From SKNW01 sp050485865 (GTDB lineage: Bacteria; Gemmatimonadota; Gemmatimonadetes; Longimicrobiales; Gaopeijiaceae): a stretch of DNA of 16,315 nucleotides. Location of the stretch: contig JBJHCE010000062.1 in assembly GCA_050485865.1 (NCBI GenBank), positions 1 through 16,315 on the forward strand, read 5' to 3'. Both the position numbers and the translations under genes were made by a program. Positions 5,599 to 12,798 of the stretch are shown here, in pieces. Positions within the stretch are counted from its first letter, which is position 1. Each line of letters begins with the position of its first letter. The notes under the pieces are model-generated. The model saw only the letters and a list, made by a program, of their open reading frames with translations, searched no databases and was not told the origin of the DNA.

Positions 5599-8286
5599 AT
5601 GCCCGCACCCGCTCCGCGCTCGACCCCCCTTCTCGCTCTCGCGGTGGCCCTGGTCCTCGCCCTCGCACCCGGCCACGCCGCGGCCCAGCTCGCCTCCACC
5701 GCCCGCACCCCCACGGCGAGCGTGGTGGACCTGGCCCTTCTCCTCCGGCAGCTCGACGGCGAGAAGCGGGTCCTCATGATCGCGGCGCATCCCGACGACG
5801 AGGACACCGCACTCCTGGCCACCCTGGCCCGGGGGATGGGGGCCCGCACCGCGTACCTCTCCCTTTCCCGGGGCGAGGGGGGGCAGAACCTGATCGGCCC
5901 CGAGCTGGGCGAGGGGCTCGGCCTCATCCGCACCGGCGAGCTCCTCTCCGCCCGCTCGCTCGACGGCGCCGAGCAGTTCTTCGCCCGCGCCTTCGACTTC
6001 GGGTTCTCGCGCACCGCCGAGGAGACCTTCGGCCACTGGCCCGAGGACGAGCTCCTGGCCGACGTGGTCCGGGTGATCCGGCGCTTCCGCCCCCACGTGA
6101 TCGTGTCGGTCTTCCACGGAACCCCCCGGGACGGCCACGGGCACCACCAGGCGTCGGGGATCGTGGCCATGCGGGCCTTCGATCTTTCCGGGGATGCGAT
6201 GCACGTGGACGGTCTCGAGCCCTGGGCTCCCGTGAAGCTCTACCGGAGCCTCCGGAGCCCGGGCCCCTGGGGACCCGGCGACCCGGAGCCCGAGGCGTGG
6301 ATTGCCGTCGAGACCGGTACCCTCGACCCCCTTCTCGGGAGGTCCCACGCCCAGGTGGCCATGGCGAGCCGGAGCCGGCACCGCTCGCAGGACATGGGGA
6401 CGGCGGAGCCTCCCGGCGCCCGTGAGACCCGCCTCGAGCTCGTGGCGCACCGGGGGTTCGGTTCGGAGGATCCCCGGGCCCCCCTCTTCGCCGGGGTCGA
6501 CACGGCGCTCGGGGTGCTCGCCGAGCGGGCCGGCGGGGGGATGGCCCTGGCCCGGAGCCTCCAGGCATACCGGCAGGAGCTCGACCGGGCCCGCTCGCTC
6601 CTCCACCCGGAGCGGCCGGGGGCGACCCTTCCCGCCCTTGCCGAGGCGGGGCGGGCCCTCGCCGAGTCCGTGGATCTCGCACGGCGAACGGGGTCGGGAG
6701 AGCTCGTCGGGGTCCTGGAGCGACGTGAGCACCTCCTGTCCGAGGCCATCCTCGCGGCCGGCGGGATCGTGGTCGAGGCGCGCCTCTCCCGCCCCCGCGC
6801 CGCCCCCGGCGAGGAGATCGACGCCGAGGTCCTGGTCTGGAACGGGGGAAGCGTGCCGGTGACGGTCCGCGAGGTGGCGCCGGCACTCCCGGAAGGGTGG
6901 AACGCCCTCCCGGCCGCGGCGAACGGCGAGGGCGGCGATCCCCGCGCGGTCGCGCCCGGTGCCGTGGCCCGCTGGTCGTTCCGGGTCCGCCTTCCCGCGG
7001 ACGCCAGGATCTCGGCACCCTACTTTCTGGAGGACCTGCGCGACGGTTCGCTCTACCGGTGGCCCGACGCCGATCGGGACCACTGGGGAGACCCGTACAC
7101 TCCGCCCCCGATCCGGGCCCGGGTGGTCCTCGCCCCTCCGGGCGCGGAGGGCCGGGAGCCCGGCGCCCCGAATGCGGCCCCCACCTTGCGCATGACCCGA
7201 ACGGGAGAACACGTCTTCGTGGACAAGGCGCTGGGCGAGCTCCGGGAGCCCTTCCACGTGGTCCCGGCGCTTTCGGTGGAGGCCTCACCCGGCTCCCTCG
7301 CGTGGCCCGCGGGGCGCGGAGAGCCGCGCATGATCACCGTGCGGGTGCGGAACCTCTCGGCTTCGGAGCGGGCGGGGGAGGTGACGGTGGAGGCGCCCGA
7401 GGGGTGGCGAATCCGGCCCGCGATGCAGCCGTTCGCGCTGCCGGCGGGGGAGGAGGGGAGCTTCGCGTTCGAGCTCGCGGCGGACGAGGGGGCGGCTGAC
7501 GGGATCCATCGCCTCCGGGCCTTCGTCCGGTCGGAGGGCGCGCGCTTCGACCGGGCGGTGCGCTTCGTGGACTATCCCCACATCGATCCGGTGCTCCTGG
7601 CGACGCCGGCTGAGGTCCTCGTGTCGCGCTTCCCCGTCGTCGTGCGGGAAGGGCTCCGGGTCGGGTACGTGGTGGGGCCGGGGACGAGCGGGCTCGACGC
7701 GCTCCTGGACCTGGGGGTGGAGGTGGAGGCGATCCGCGAGGGGGAGCTCGGGGGGGCGGAGCTTTCGCGCTACGACGCGGTGGTGGTGGGGGAGCGGGCG
7801 TACGAGACCCGGGGGGACCTGGCGGGGGCGAGCGGGCGCCTCGTGGCGTTCGCCCGGGGTGGGGGAACCGTCGTGGTACTCTACCAGAAGTATGAGTATC
7901 CGGAAGGGCGGTTCGCACCCTATGGGGTGGAGATGGCGCGCCCCCATGACCGGATCACCGATCCCGACGCACCGGTCGCCCTCCTCGACCCGGAGCACCC
8001 TGCGCTCCGGGGGCCGAACCGGATCGGGGAAGGGGACTTCGAGGGGTGGGTGCAGGAGCGGGGGCTCTACTTCCTCTCGGCGTGGGAGGCGCCCTTCCGG
8101 CCCCTCCTCCGCATGCAGGACCCGGGGCTGGACGCCGTGGAGGGGGGGCTCGTCGTTGCGCCGGTGGGCGAGGGCGTGTACGTGTACACCGGGCTCGCGC
8201 TCTTCCGGCAGTTTCCCCGGGGTGTCCCGGGTGCGTTTCGGCTGATCGCGAATCTCGTGTCCCTGGCCGGGGCTGACCTCCGGTAG
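5599..8286 (+). CDS. Secreted multidomain PIG-L/LmbE family deacetylase
   Basis: 895-residue exported protein with an N-terminal PIG-L (LmbE-like) zinc-dependent N-deacetylase domain. Members remove acetyl groups from N-acetylglucosamine-type substrates, but the substrate here is unknown. A signal peptide is clear: residues 11-29 are hydrophobic and end in AHAAAQ-like GHAAAQ. The metal motif AAHPDDED is at 62-69 and the second site, GHGHHQASG, at 179-187. The middle contains beta-rich segments starting near 391 and 557 (LSVEASPGSLAW, VRVRNLSASERAGEVTV) that resemble NEW3/CARDB-type Ig-like domains. Residues from about 672 to the end resemble a glutamine-amidotransferase-like fold. An in-frame ATG at 5467 would overlap the his leader and add a Pro/Gly-rich tail before the signal peptide, so 5599 was chosen. 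No Shine-Dalgarno is visible. The gene is divergent from the his operon. Confidence 0.85.
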   Translation: MPAPAPRSTPLLALAVALVLALAPGHAAAQLASTARTPTASVVDLALLLRQLDGEKRVLMIAAHPDDEDTALLATLARGMGARTAYLSLSRGEGGQNLIGPELGEGLGLIRTGELLSARSLDGAEQFFARAFDFGFSRTAEETFGHWPEDELLADVVRVIRRFRPHVIVSVFHGTPRDGHGHHQASGIVAMRAFDLSGDAMHVDGLEPWAPVKLYRSLRSPGPWGPGDPEPEAWIAVETGTLDPLLGRSHAQVAMASRSRHRSQDMGTAEPPGARETRLELVAHRGFGSEDPRAPLFAGVDTALGVLAERAGGGMALARSLQAYRQELDRARSLLHPERPGATLPALAEAGRALAESVDLARRTGSGELVGVLERREHLLSEAILAAGGIVVEARLSRPRAAPGEEIDAEVLVWNGGSVPVTVREVAPALPEGWNALPAAANGEGGDPRAVAPGAVARWSFRVRLPADARISAPYFLEDLRDGSLYRWPDADRDHWGDPYTPPPIRARVVLAPPGAEGREPGAPNAAPTLRMTRTGEHVFVDKALGELREPFHVVPALSVEASPGSLAWPAGRGEPRMITVRVRNLSASERAGEVTVEAPEGWRIRPAMQPFALPAGEEGSFAFELAADEGAADGIHRLRAFVRSEGARFDRAVRFVDYPHIDPVLLATPAEVLVSRFPVVVREGLRVGYVVGPGTSGLDALLDLGVEVEAIREGELGGAELSRYDAVVVGERAYETRGDLAGASGRLVAFARGGGTVVVLYQKYEYPEGRFAPYGVEMARPHDRITDPDAPVALLDPEHPALRGPNRIGEGDFEGWVQERGLYFLSAWEAPFRPLLRMQDPGLDAVEGGLVVAPVGEGVYVYTGLALFRQFPRGVPGAFRLIANLVSLAGADLR

Positions 8287-8318
8287 GGACCCCTCTTCCC
8301 GGGCCGGAGGGATCCACG

Positions 8319-9584
8319 GTGGACAGCGGACAGGAGGACCCCGGAAGCGGTCGCTTCGAGGCGCGCCTCTCGGCGCTTACCGCGCTCATGCACCGGGCCC
8401 TCGAGGGGGCGGCGAGCGAGGAGGAGGACCTCGCCGAGCTCACGTCGGTGGCCGCCCGGGGGATGGAGGTGGCGCGGGTGAGCGTCTGGCACCTGGAGGA
8501 GGACGGTTCGGGAATCCGGTGCCGCTGTCTTTTCAGCGCCGCCGACGGGACGCACGAAACCGGGGCCTTCCTCCCCGAAAGCGCCGCCCCCGCCTACTTC
8601 CGTGCCCTCGAGAGGAACGAGATCCTCGCCGTGGGAGAGGCCCGGACCGACCCCCGCACCCGGGAGTTCCGGGAGGCATACCTGGAGCCCCTCGGAATCG
8701 TGTCCATGCTCGATGCGCCGATCTTCTCGGAGGGGAGGCTCGCCGGGGTGGTCTGCTTCGAAGCCGTGGGCCGGGCACGGGAGTGGAGCCCCGACGAGCA
8801 GCTCTTCGCCCTCGCGGTGGCGAACGTGGCATCCCTCCTCGAGAGCCGTCGGGCCCGGGCCGCCGCCGAGGAGCAGCTTCGCCAGGCGCAGAAGATGGAG
8901 AGCGTGGGGCGCCTCGCCGGGGGGATCGCCCACGACTTCAACAACGTGCTGACCTCGATCCTGGGGGTGGCCGAGCTCCTGATCCTCGAGCGGGAGGACG
9001 GGGACCCGGTGCGGGAGGATCTCCAGGAGATCGTTCGGTCGGCGGGGCGGGCGGCGGGGCTCACCCGCCAGCTCCTGGCATTCAGCCGCCAGCAGGTGAT
9101 GCACCCGCGCCCGGTGGACCTGAACGCGGTGGTCCTCGACATGCTCAGGATGCTGGAACGCCTCCTGGGCGGGCGCATCGAAGTGGAATTCCACCCGGCC
9201 CCCCGCCTCCCCACCGTGGTCGTGGACCCGGGGCAGATCGAGCGGGTGCTCATGAACCTCGTGGTGAACGCCCGTGATGCGATGCCCGGAGGCGGGACCC
9301 TCAGGATCGCCACCGGCGCCCACGCGGGAGAGACGTTGCTCACCGTGTCGGACAACGGCGTCGGGATGGACGCCCGCACCCGGGAGCGGGCCTTCGAGCC
9401 CTTTTTCACCACCAAGACGGCAGGCGAGGGGACGGGGCTCGGGCTCTCCACCGTGTACGGAATCATCCGGCAGAGCGGGGGGACGGTGGAGGTCGAGAGC
9501 GAGCCGGGGGAGGGGACCACCTTCACGATCCGGTTACCGGCGCGGCAGGATGCTTCGGGACCCGGATCGGCCCAGGGTGCGTGA
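8319..9584 (+). CDS. Soluble GAF-domain sensor histidine kinase
   Basis: 421-residue two-component kinase with no signal peptide or membrane segment, hence cytosolic. A GAF-like sensor domain spans about 15-175. A dimerisation/phosphoacceptor helix follows, with the H-box GGIAHDFNNVL containing phosphoacceptor His205. The ATPase domain shows the N box NLVVNARDAM (313-322), G1 DNGVGM (345-350), F box FEPFFTTK (359-366) and G2 GEGTGLGLS (369-377). All catalytic boxes are intact. The H-box type (HDFNN) is that of kinases often fused to a C-terminal receiver domain. Here the protein ends soon after the ATPase domain and no response regulator gene is nearby, so its partner is unknown. It starts with GTG preceded by GGAGG eight bases upstream. 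It lies 32 bases after the deacetylase gene and may be cotranscribed. Confidence 0.93.
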   Translation: MDSGQEDPGSGRFEARLSALTALMHRALEGAASEEEDLAELTSVAARGMEVARVSVWHLEEDGSGIRCRCLFSAADGTHETGAFLPESAAPAYFRALERNEILAVGEARTDPRTREFREAYLEPLGIVSMLDAPIFSEGRLAGVVCFEAVGRAREWSPDEQLFALAVANVASLLESRRARAAAEEQLRQAQKMESVGRLAGGIAHDFNNVLTSILGVAELLILEREDGDPVREDLQEIVRSAGRAAGLTRQLLAFSRQQVMHPRPVDLNAVVLDMLRMLERLLGGRIEVEFHPAPRLPTVVVDPGQIERVLMNLVVNARDAMPGGGTLRIATGAHAGETLLTVSDNGVGMDARTRERAFEPFFTTKTAGEGTGLGLSTVYGIIRQSGGTVEVESEPGEGTTFTIRLPARQDASGPGSAQGA

Positions 9585-9609
9585 CACCGGGCCCGGTCCG
9601 ACGTATCAT
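9581..9609 (+). promoter_or_regulatory. Candidate sigma70-type promoter for the small secreted protein
   Basis: GTGACA (9581-9586) and TATCAT (9604-9609) are separated by 17 bases; each matches the consensus at five of six positions. The -35 overlaps the kinase stop codon. A start near 9616 would give a leader of about 40 bases to the ATG at 9656. This is a sequence match only. Confidence 0.5.
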
Positions 9610-9655
9610 GCCCTCGAGCACTTGGGGCTTCTCGCGCGGAAGGATGAGGTACGAC

Positions 9656-10345
9656 ATGGCAGGCCGAACGTCCCGGAGGGTCCGGCCGCTTCCCGTGGCG
9701 GGGTTCCTCCTCCTGACCCTGGCCGGTCCGGTTGCCGGGCAGGTCTCCCTCCCCATCGCAGGCTCGGACAGGAACGCCTGGGTGTCCACACCCGAAGGCG
9801 CGGCCTGGATGGAGCTCGCGCACCCCGAGCGAAGGGCCGAGCGTACGGCGATCGTTCTCGATGCCCGGGAGGAGATCCTCCTCGAGGTGCTCGAGCGCGT
9901 TCTCTTCGCCCCGCCCCACGCCTCGGACCTGCCCGGACTCGACGCCGCCCGCAGCGCCCTCCGGGGGGCTCCGTTCGAGGTGGGCCTCCGGCCGTCAACG
10001 GAACCGCGCCTGAACCGCCACGAGACCCCGATCGCCGTCGACGAAGCCTCGGCGCTGGTGGGCACCATCGCGCGGGTGCTTCGCGACCGAGGCGTCGACG
10101 CGCGCGCGGGGGCGCCGAACCCGGAGCACGGTTTGCCGGTTCAGGTTGATGGCGGCGAGCCCCGGTTCCGGATCCTTCTCGAACAGCCGGTGGGCTGGTC
10201 CCTGTGGATCGACGTCGCCGTTCGGGTGGAGGATCTCGAGTCGGGCGAGAACCGGTTCAGGGGCGTCGCCCAGGTCGTGAGGGTCGCGGAGGAGTGGCGT
10301 TTCATCGGCTGGGGACCCTGGGTCTACTTCACTGCACCCTCGTGA
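9656..10345 (+). CDS. Secreted protein of unknown function
   Basis: 229 residues that I do not recognise. The N-terminus is a classic signal peptide: basic residues (RTSRRVR), hydrophobic core VAGFLLLTLAGP and a likely cleavage after VAG at residue 28. The mature part has no cysteine-rich, repeat or transmembrane pattern. It begins with a Ser/Pro-rich stretch and ends with a beta-like segment VEDLESGENRFRGVAQVVRV and a Trp/Tyr-rich tail EEWRFIGWGPWVYF. An earlier in-frame GTG at 9581 would add 25 residues ahead of the signal peptide. The ATG at 9656 was preferred because GATGAGG ends six bases before it and a promoter-like pair lies upstream. It follows the kinase gene but probably has its own promoter, so a functional link is not shown. 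It is probably periplasmic or extracellular. Confidence 0.7.
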   Translation: MAGRTSRRVRPLPVAGFLLLTLAGPVAGQVSLPIAGSDRNAWVSTPEGAAWMELAHPERRAERTAIVLDAREEILLEVLERVLFAPPHASDLPGLDAARSALRGAPFEVGLRPSTEPRLNRHETPIAVDEASALVGTIARVLRDRGVDARAGAPNPEHGLPVQVDGGEPRFRILLEQPVGWSLWIDVAVRVEDLESGENRFRGVAQVVRVAEEWRFIGWGPWVYFTAPS

Positions 10346-10351
10346 TGCCGA

Positions 10352-10373
10352 ACTCCGGCCGAACCGCCGGAGT
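10352..10373 (+). terminator. Hairpin after the small secreted protein gene
   Basis: ACTCCGGC and GCCGGAGT form a perfect eight-base-pair stem around a six-base loop, starting six bases after the stop codon. There is no T tract, so it would be a weak terminator or a transcript-stabilising end. The rest of the gap to 10499 shows no clear promoter. Confidence 0.4.
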
Positions 10374-10499
10374 ACGCAACCGATCTCTCGGCGGTCGGAC
10401 CCTGAGCGCCCTCCCGCGAACCCCGCGAGCGCCTGAGGGGTAGCGCGCCACGGATGCATCCGCCCGCCTGCCCCGAGACCGCCTTCCGCCGAGTTCGCC

Positions 10500-11594
10500 G
10501 TGCCCCGACTTCGCCGCTTCCCCACCGCCGTCCCCTCCGGGCGGACGCGCCGCCGCGCCCCCCTGGTCGGGGTGCTTCTCCTCCTCGGCGTGGGCGGCCT
10601 CACCGCCTGCGGGGATGACCGCGAAGCCCTCGTCGTCTACACCCCCCACGGCCGCGACATGCTCGCCCACTTCGGCGCCGCCTTCGAGGAGGCGAACCCG
10701 GGGGTGCGGGTGGAGTGGCTCGACATGGGGTCGCAGGAGGTCCTGGACCGGATCCGTTCCGAGCGCGCGAACCCCCAGGCCGACGTCTGGTGGGGGGCGC
10801 CGGCGGAGATGTTCCAGGCGGCGGCGGACGAGGGGCTCCTCGAACCCTTCCGCCCGAGCTGGGCCGAACACCTCCTCCCCGAGGGGCGGGGCGAGGACGA
10901 CAACTGGTTCGCCACCTACCTCACCCCCGAGGTCATTGCCTACAACTCGGCGGCCCTCACCCGGGAGGAGGCCCCGAAGGAGTGGGACGACGTCCTCGAT
11001 CCCCGGTGGCGGGACCAGGTCCTGATCCGCGAGCCCCTGGCCTCGGGAACCATGCGGGCCATCTTCTCGAGCATCATCTACCGGGAATCGGAAGGGACGG
11101 GCGATCCCGCCGCGGGCTACGAGTGGCTGCTGCGCCTCGACGCCCAGACGAAGGAGTACGTGCTGAACCCCACCCTCCTGTACCAGAAGCTCGCCCGGCA
11201 GGAGGGGCTCGTGACCCTCTGGGCCATGCCCGACATCGAGCACCTGCAGGCCACCACCGACTACCCCATCGAGTACGTGATCCCCGCCGGAGGCACCCCC
11301 ATCGTGATCGACGGGATCGCCGTGGTGCGGGGCACCCGGAACCCCGAACTCGCCCGGGCCTTCGTGGAATTCGCGGGGGGCGAGGAGGCCATCGTCACCG
11401 CCGCCGAGCGCTTCTTCCGGATCCCCGCCCGCACCGACCTCGACACCGCGCGCTACCCCGAGTGGCTCCGGGAGGCCCTCCCGACGATCCGCCCCATGGA
11501 GGTGGACGCCGACCTCCTCCGGGAGAAAACCCCCGAGTGGATGCGCTACTGGGACGCGAACATCCGGCGCAGGGGCCGGGCGCTGGGGTACTGA
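10500..11594 (+). CDS. ABC importer substrate-binding lipoprotein (FbpA-like class)
   Basis: 364-residue type-1 extracellular solute-binding protein. The N-terminus has an Arg-rich segment, the hydrophobic stretch LVGVLLLLGVGG and the lipobox LTAC with acylated Cys37, so it is a membrane-anchored lipoprotein. Recognisable family segments are ALVVYTPHGRDML (43-55), QADVWWGAPAEMF, and VIDGIAVVRGTRNPELARAF near the C-terminus. The overall pattern is that of the ferric/2-aminoethylphosphonate/thiamine-binding group. The adjacent tyrosine pair that binds iron in FbpA is not visible; the corresponding region reads LVTLWAMPDIEHL, so ferric binding is doubtful. The start is GTG without a Shine-Dalgarno and could be further downstream. 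Its stop overlaps the ATPase start (TGATG), showing operon organisation. The substrate is unassigned. Confidence 0.85.
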   Translation: MPRLRRFPTAVPSGRTRRRAPLVGVLLLLGVGGLTACGDDREALVVYTPHGRDMLAHFGAAFEEANPGVRVEWLDMGSQEVLDRIRSERANPQADVWWGAPAEMFQAAADEGLLEPFRPSWAEHLLPEGRGEDDNWFATYLTPEVIAYNSAALTREEAPKEWDDVLDPRWRDQVLIREPLASGTMRAIFSSIIYRESEGTGDPAAGYEWLLRLDAQTKEYVLNPTLLYQKLARQEGLVTLWAMPDIEHLQATTDYPIEYVIPAGGTPIVIDGIAVVRGTRNPELARAFVEFAGGEEAIVTAAERFFRIPARTDLDTARYPEWLREALPTIRPMEVDADLLREKTPEWMRYWDANIRRRGRALGY

Positions 11595-12703
11595 TGGCGC
11601 AGGCAACCGGCGCGGGGCCCCTGGTCGCCCTCGAGGGGGTAACCCGCCGCTTCGGCGAGGTGACCGCGGTGGACGACCTGTCCCTCGAGCTCGAGCCCGG
11701 GGAGTTCGTGACCCTGCTCGGGCCCTCCGGGTGCGGAAAGACCACGGCGCTCCGCCTGATCGCGGGCTTCGAGCGCGCCGACTCCGGGCGCATACGTTTC
11801 CGGGGAGACGACATCACCCCCTGGACCCCGCAGCGCCGGGGGTTCGGCATGGTCTTCCAGAACTACGCCCTCTTCCCGCACCTGGACGTCTTCGAGAACG
11901 TGGCCTTCGGCCTCCGGAGCCGGAAGAATCCCCCCGCGGACCTCGCCGCCCGGGTGGAGGCGGCCCTCGAACGGGTGGACCTCTACGGCTACGGTCGCCG
12001 CGCCGTTCAGGCCCTCTCGGGGGGGCAGCAGCAGCGGGTGGCCCTGGCGCGGGCACTTGCCATCGAGCCCCCCCTCCTCCTTCTCGACGAACCCCTCTCG
12101 AACCTGGACCAGGCGCTCCGGGTGCGCACGCGGACCGAACTCAGGGCGCTCGTGCGCGAGCTCGGGATCACCGCCCTCTTCGTGACCCACGATCAGGAAG
12201 AGGCCTTCGATCTCTCGGACCGGATCGCGGTCATGAACGAGGGCCGCCTCCGCCAGCTCGCCGCCCCCGAGGAACTCTACCTTCGCCCCGCCGACCGCTT
12301 CGTGGCGGGCTTCGTGGGGCGGGTGAACGAGCTTCCGGTGGAGGTGAAGGGGGATGCGACCGTGCTGCCGGGCGGGGTGCGCTGGCCCCTTCCGGCCGGA
12401 GGGGCCCGGGGCGCGGGCCCGGGACCGGCCATGCTCCTCCTCCGGCCGGAACAGCTCGTGCTGGCAGGGGGGGAGAACGGCGCCGCGCCCGGCGGACTTC
12501 CTCCCCTCGAGGGCGAGGTCACGGACCGGCGCTTCGGCGGCGCCGTGACCACCTGGCGGGTCCGGGTCGGCGGGGTGGACGCCCCCCTCGAGATCGTGGC
12601 GCCGTCGGAGGGCGCCGGCGGGGGTACCCACGGAGGTGCCCCCGGAGCCCGCGTCCGGGTGCTTCCCGTGCGCCCCGGCACCGGGTTCCTCTTCCCCCGC
12701 TGA
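11594..12703 (+). CDS. ABC importer ATPase (FbpC/PotA/CysA type)
   Basis: 369-residue cytosolic ATPase powering the importer encoded around it. All motifs are present: Walker A GPSGCGKT (43-50), Q-loop Gln89 in MVFQNYALFPH, signature LSGGQQQR (141-148), Walker B LLLLDEP (161-167), D-loop SNLD and H-loop His199 in VTHDQEEA. Residues from about 280 to the end are beta-rich and Gly-rich, consistent with the TOBE/MOI-like regulatory domain of this subfamily. The ATG overlaps the stop of the binding-protein gene by one base. FbpC, PotA, CysA and ThiQ-like proteins cannot be told apart here; together with a fused permease the iron/thiamine/phosphonate class is likelier than sulfate or polyamine. 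A 10-bp inverted repeat begins at its stop codon. Confidence 0.93.
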   Translation: MAQATGAGPLVALEGVTRRFGEVTAVDDLSLELEPGEFVTLLGPSGCGKTTALRLIAGFERADSGRIRFRGDDITPWTPQRRGFGMVFQNYALFPHLDVFENVAFGLRSRKNPPADLAARVEAALERVDLYGYGRRAVQALSGGQQQRVALARALAIEPPLLLLDEPLSNLDQALRVRTRTELRALVRELGITALFVTHDQEEAFDLSDRIAVMNEGRLRQLAAPEELYLRPADRFVAGFVGRVNELPVEVKGDATVLPGGVRWPLPAGGARGAGPGPAMLLLRPEQLVLAGGENGAAPGGLPPLEGEVTDRRFGGAVTTWRVRVGGVDAPLEIVAPSEGAGGGTHGGAPGARVRVLPVRPGTGFLFPR

Positions 12704-12740
12704 CCCGCCCCCGAGGGAACCGCCGGCCGCGGGGCGGGTC
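12702..12740 (+). terminator. 10-bp inverted repeat at the ATPase stop codon
   Basis: GACCCGCCCC and GGGGCGGGTC form a perfect 10-bp stem around a 19-base loop, the first arm starting inside the ATPase stop codon. It is followed by TCCCCC instead of a T run. It may be a partial terminator or an RNA-processing/stability element that uncouples the peptidase gene from the ATPase gene. Confidence 0.45.
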
Positions 12741-12756
12741 TCCCCCGGGATCGAAA

Positions 12757-12780
12757 GTGAACGCCACCGTGAACGCCGCG
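12757..12780 (+). repeat. Two tandem 12-base units ahead of the peptidase gene
   Basis: GTGAACGCCACC is followed directly by GTGAACGCCGCG; ten of twelve bases agree. In frame it reads VNATVNAA just upstream of the chosen peptidase start. It is short and may be chance. Confidence 0.35.
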
Positions 12781-12798
12781 ATGCCACCGAGGTCTGTC

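Noticed and set aside
8067..9323. Minus-strand open frame opposite the sensor kinase
   Set aside because: It is His/Glu/Gly-rich antisense translation of a well-supported kinase and contains no recognisable domain.
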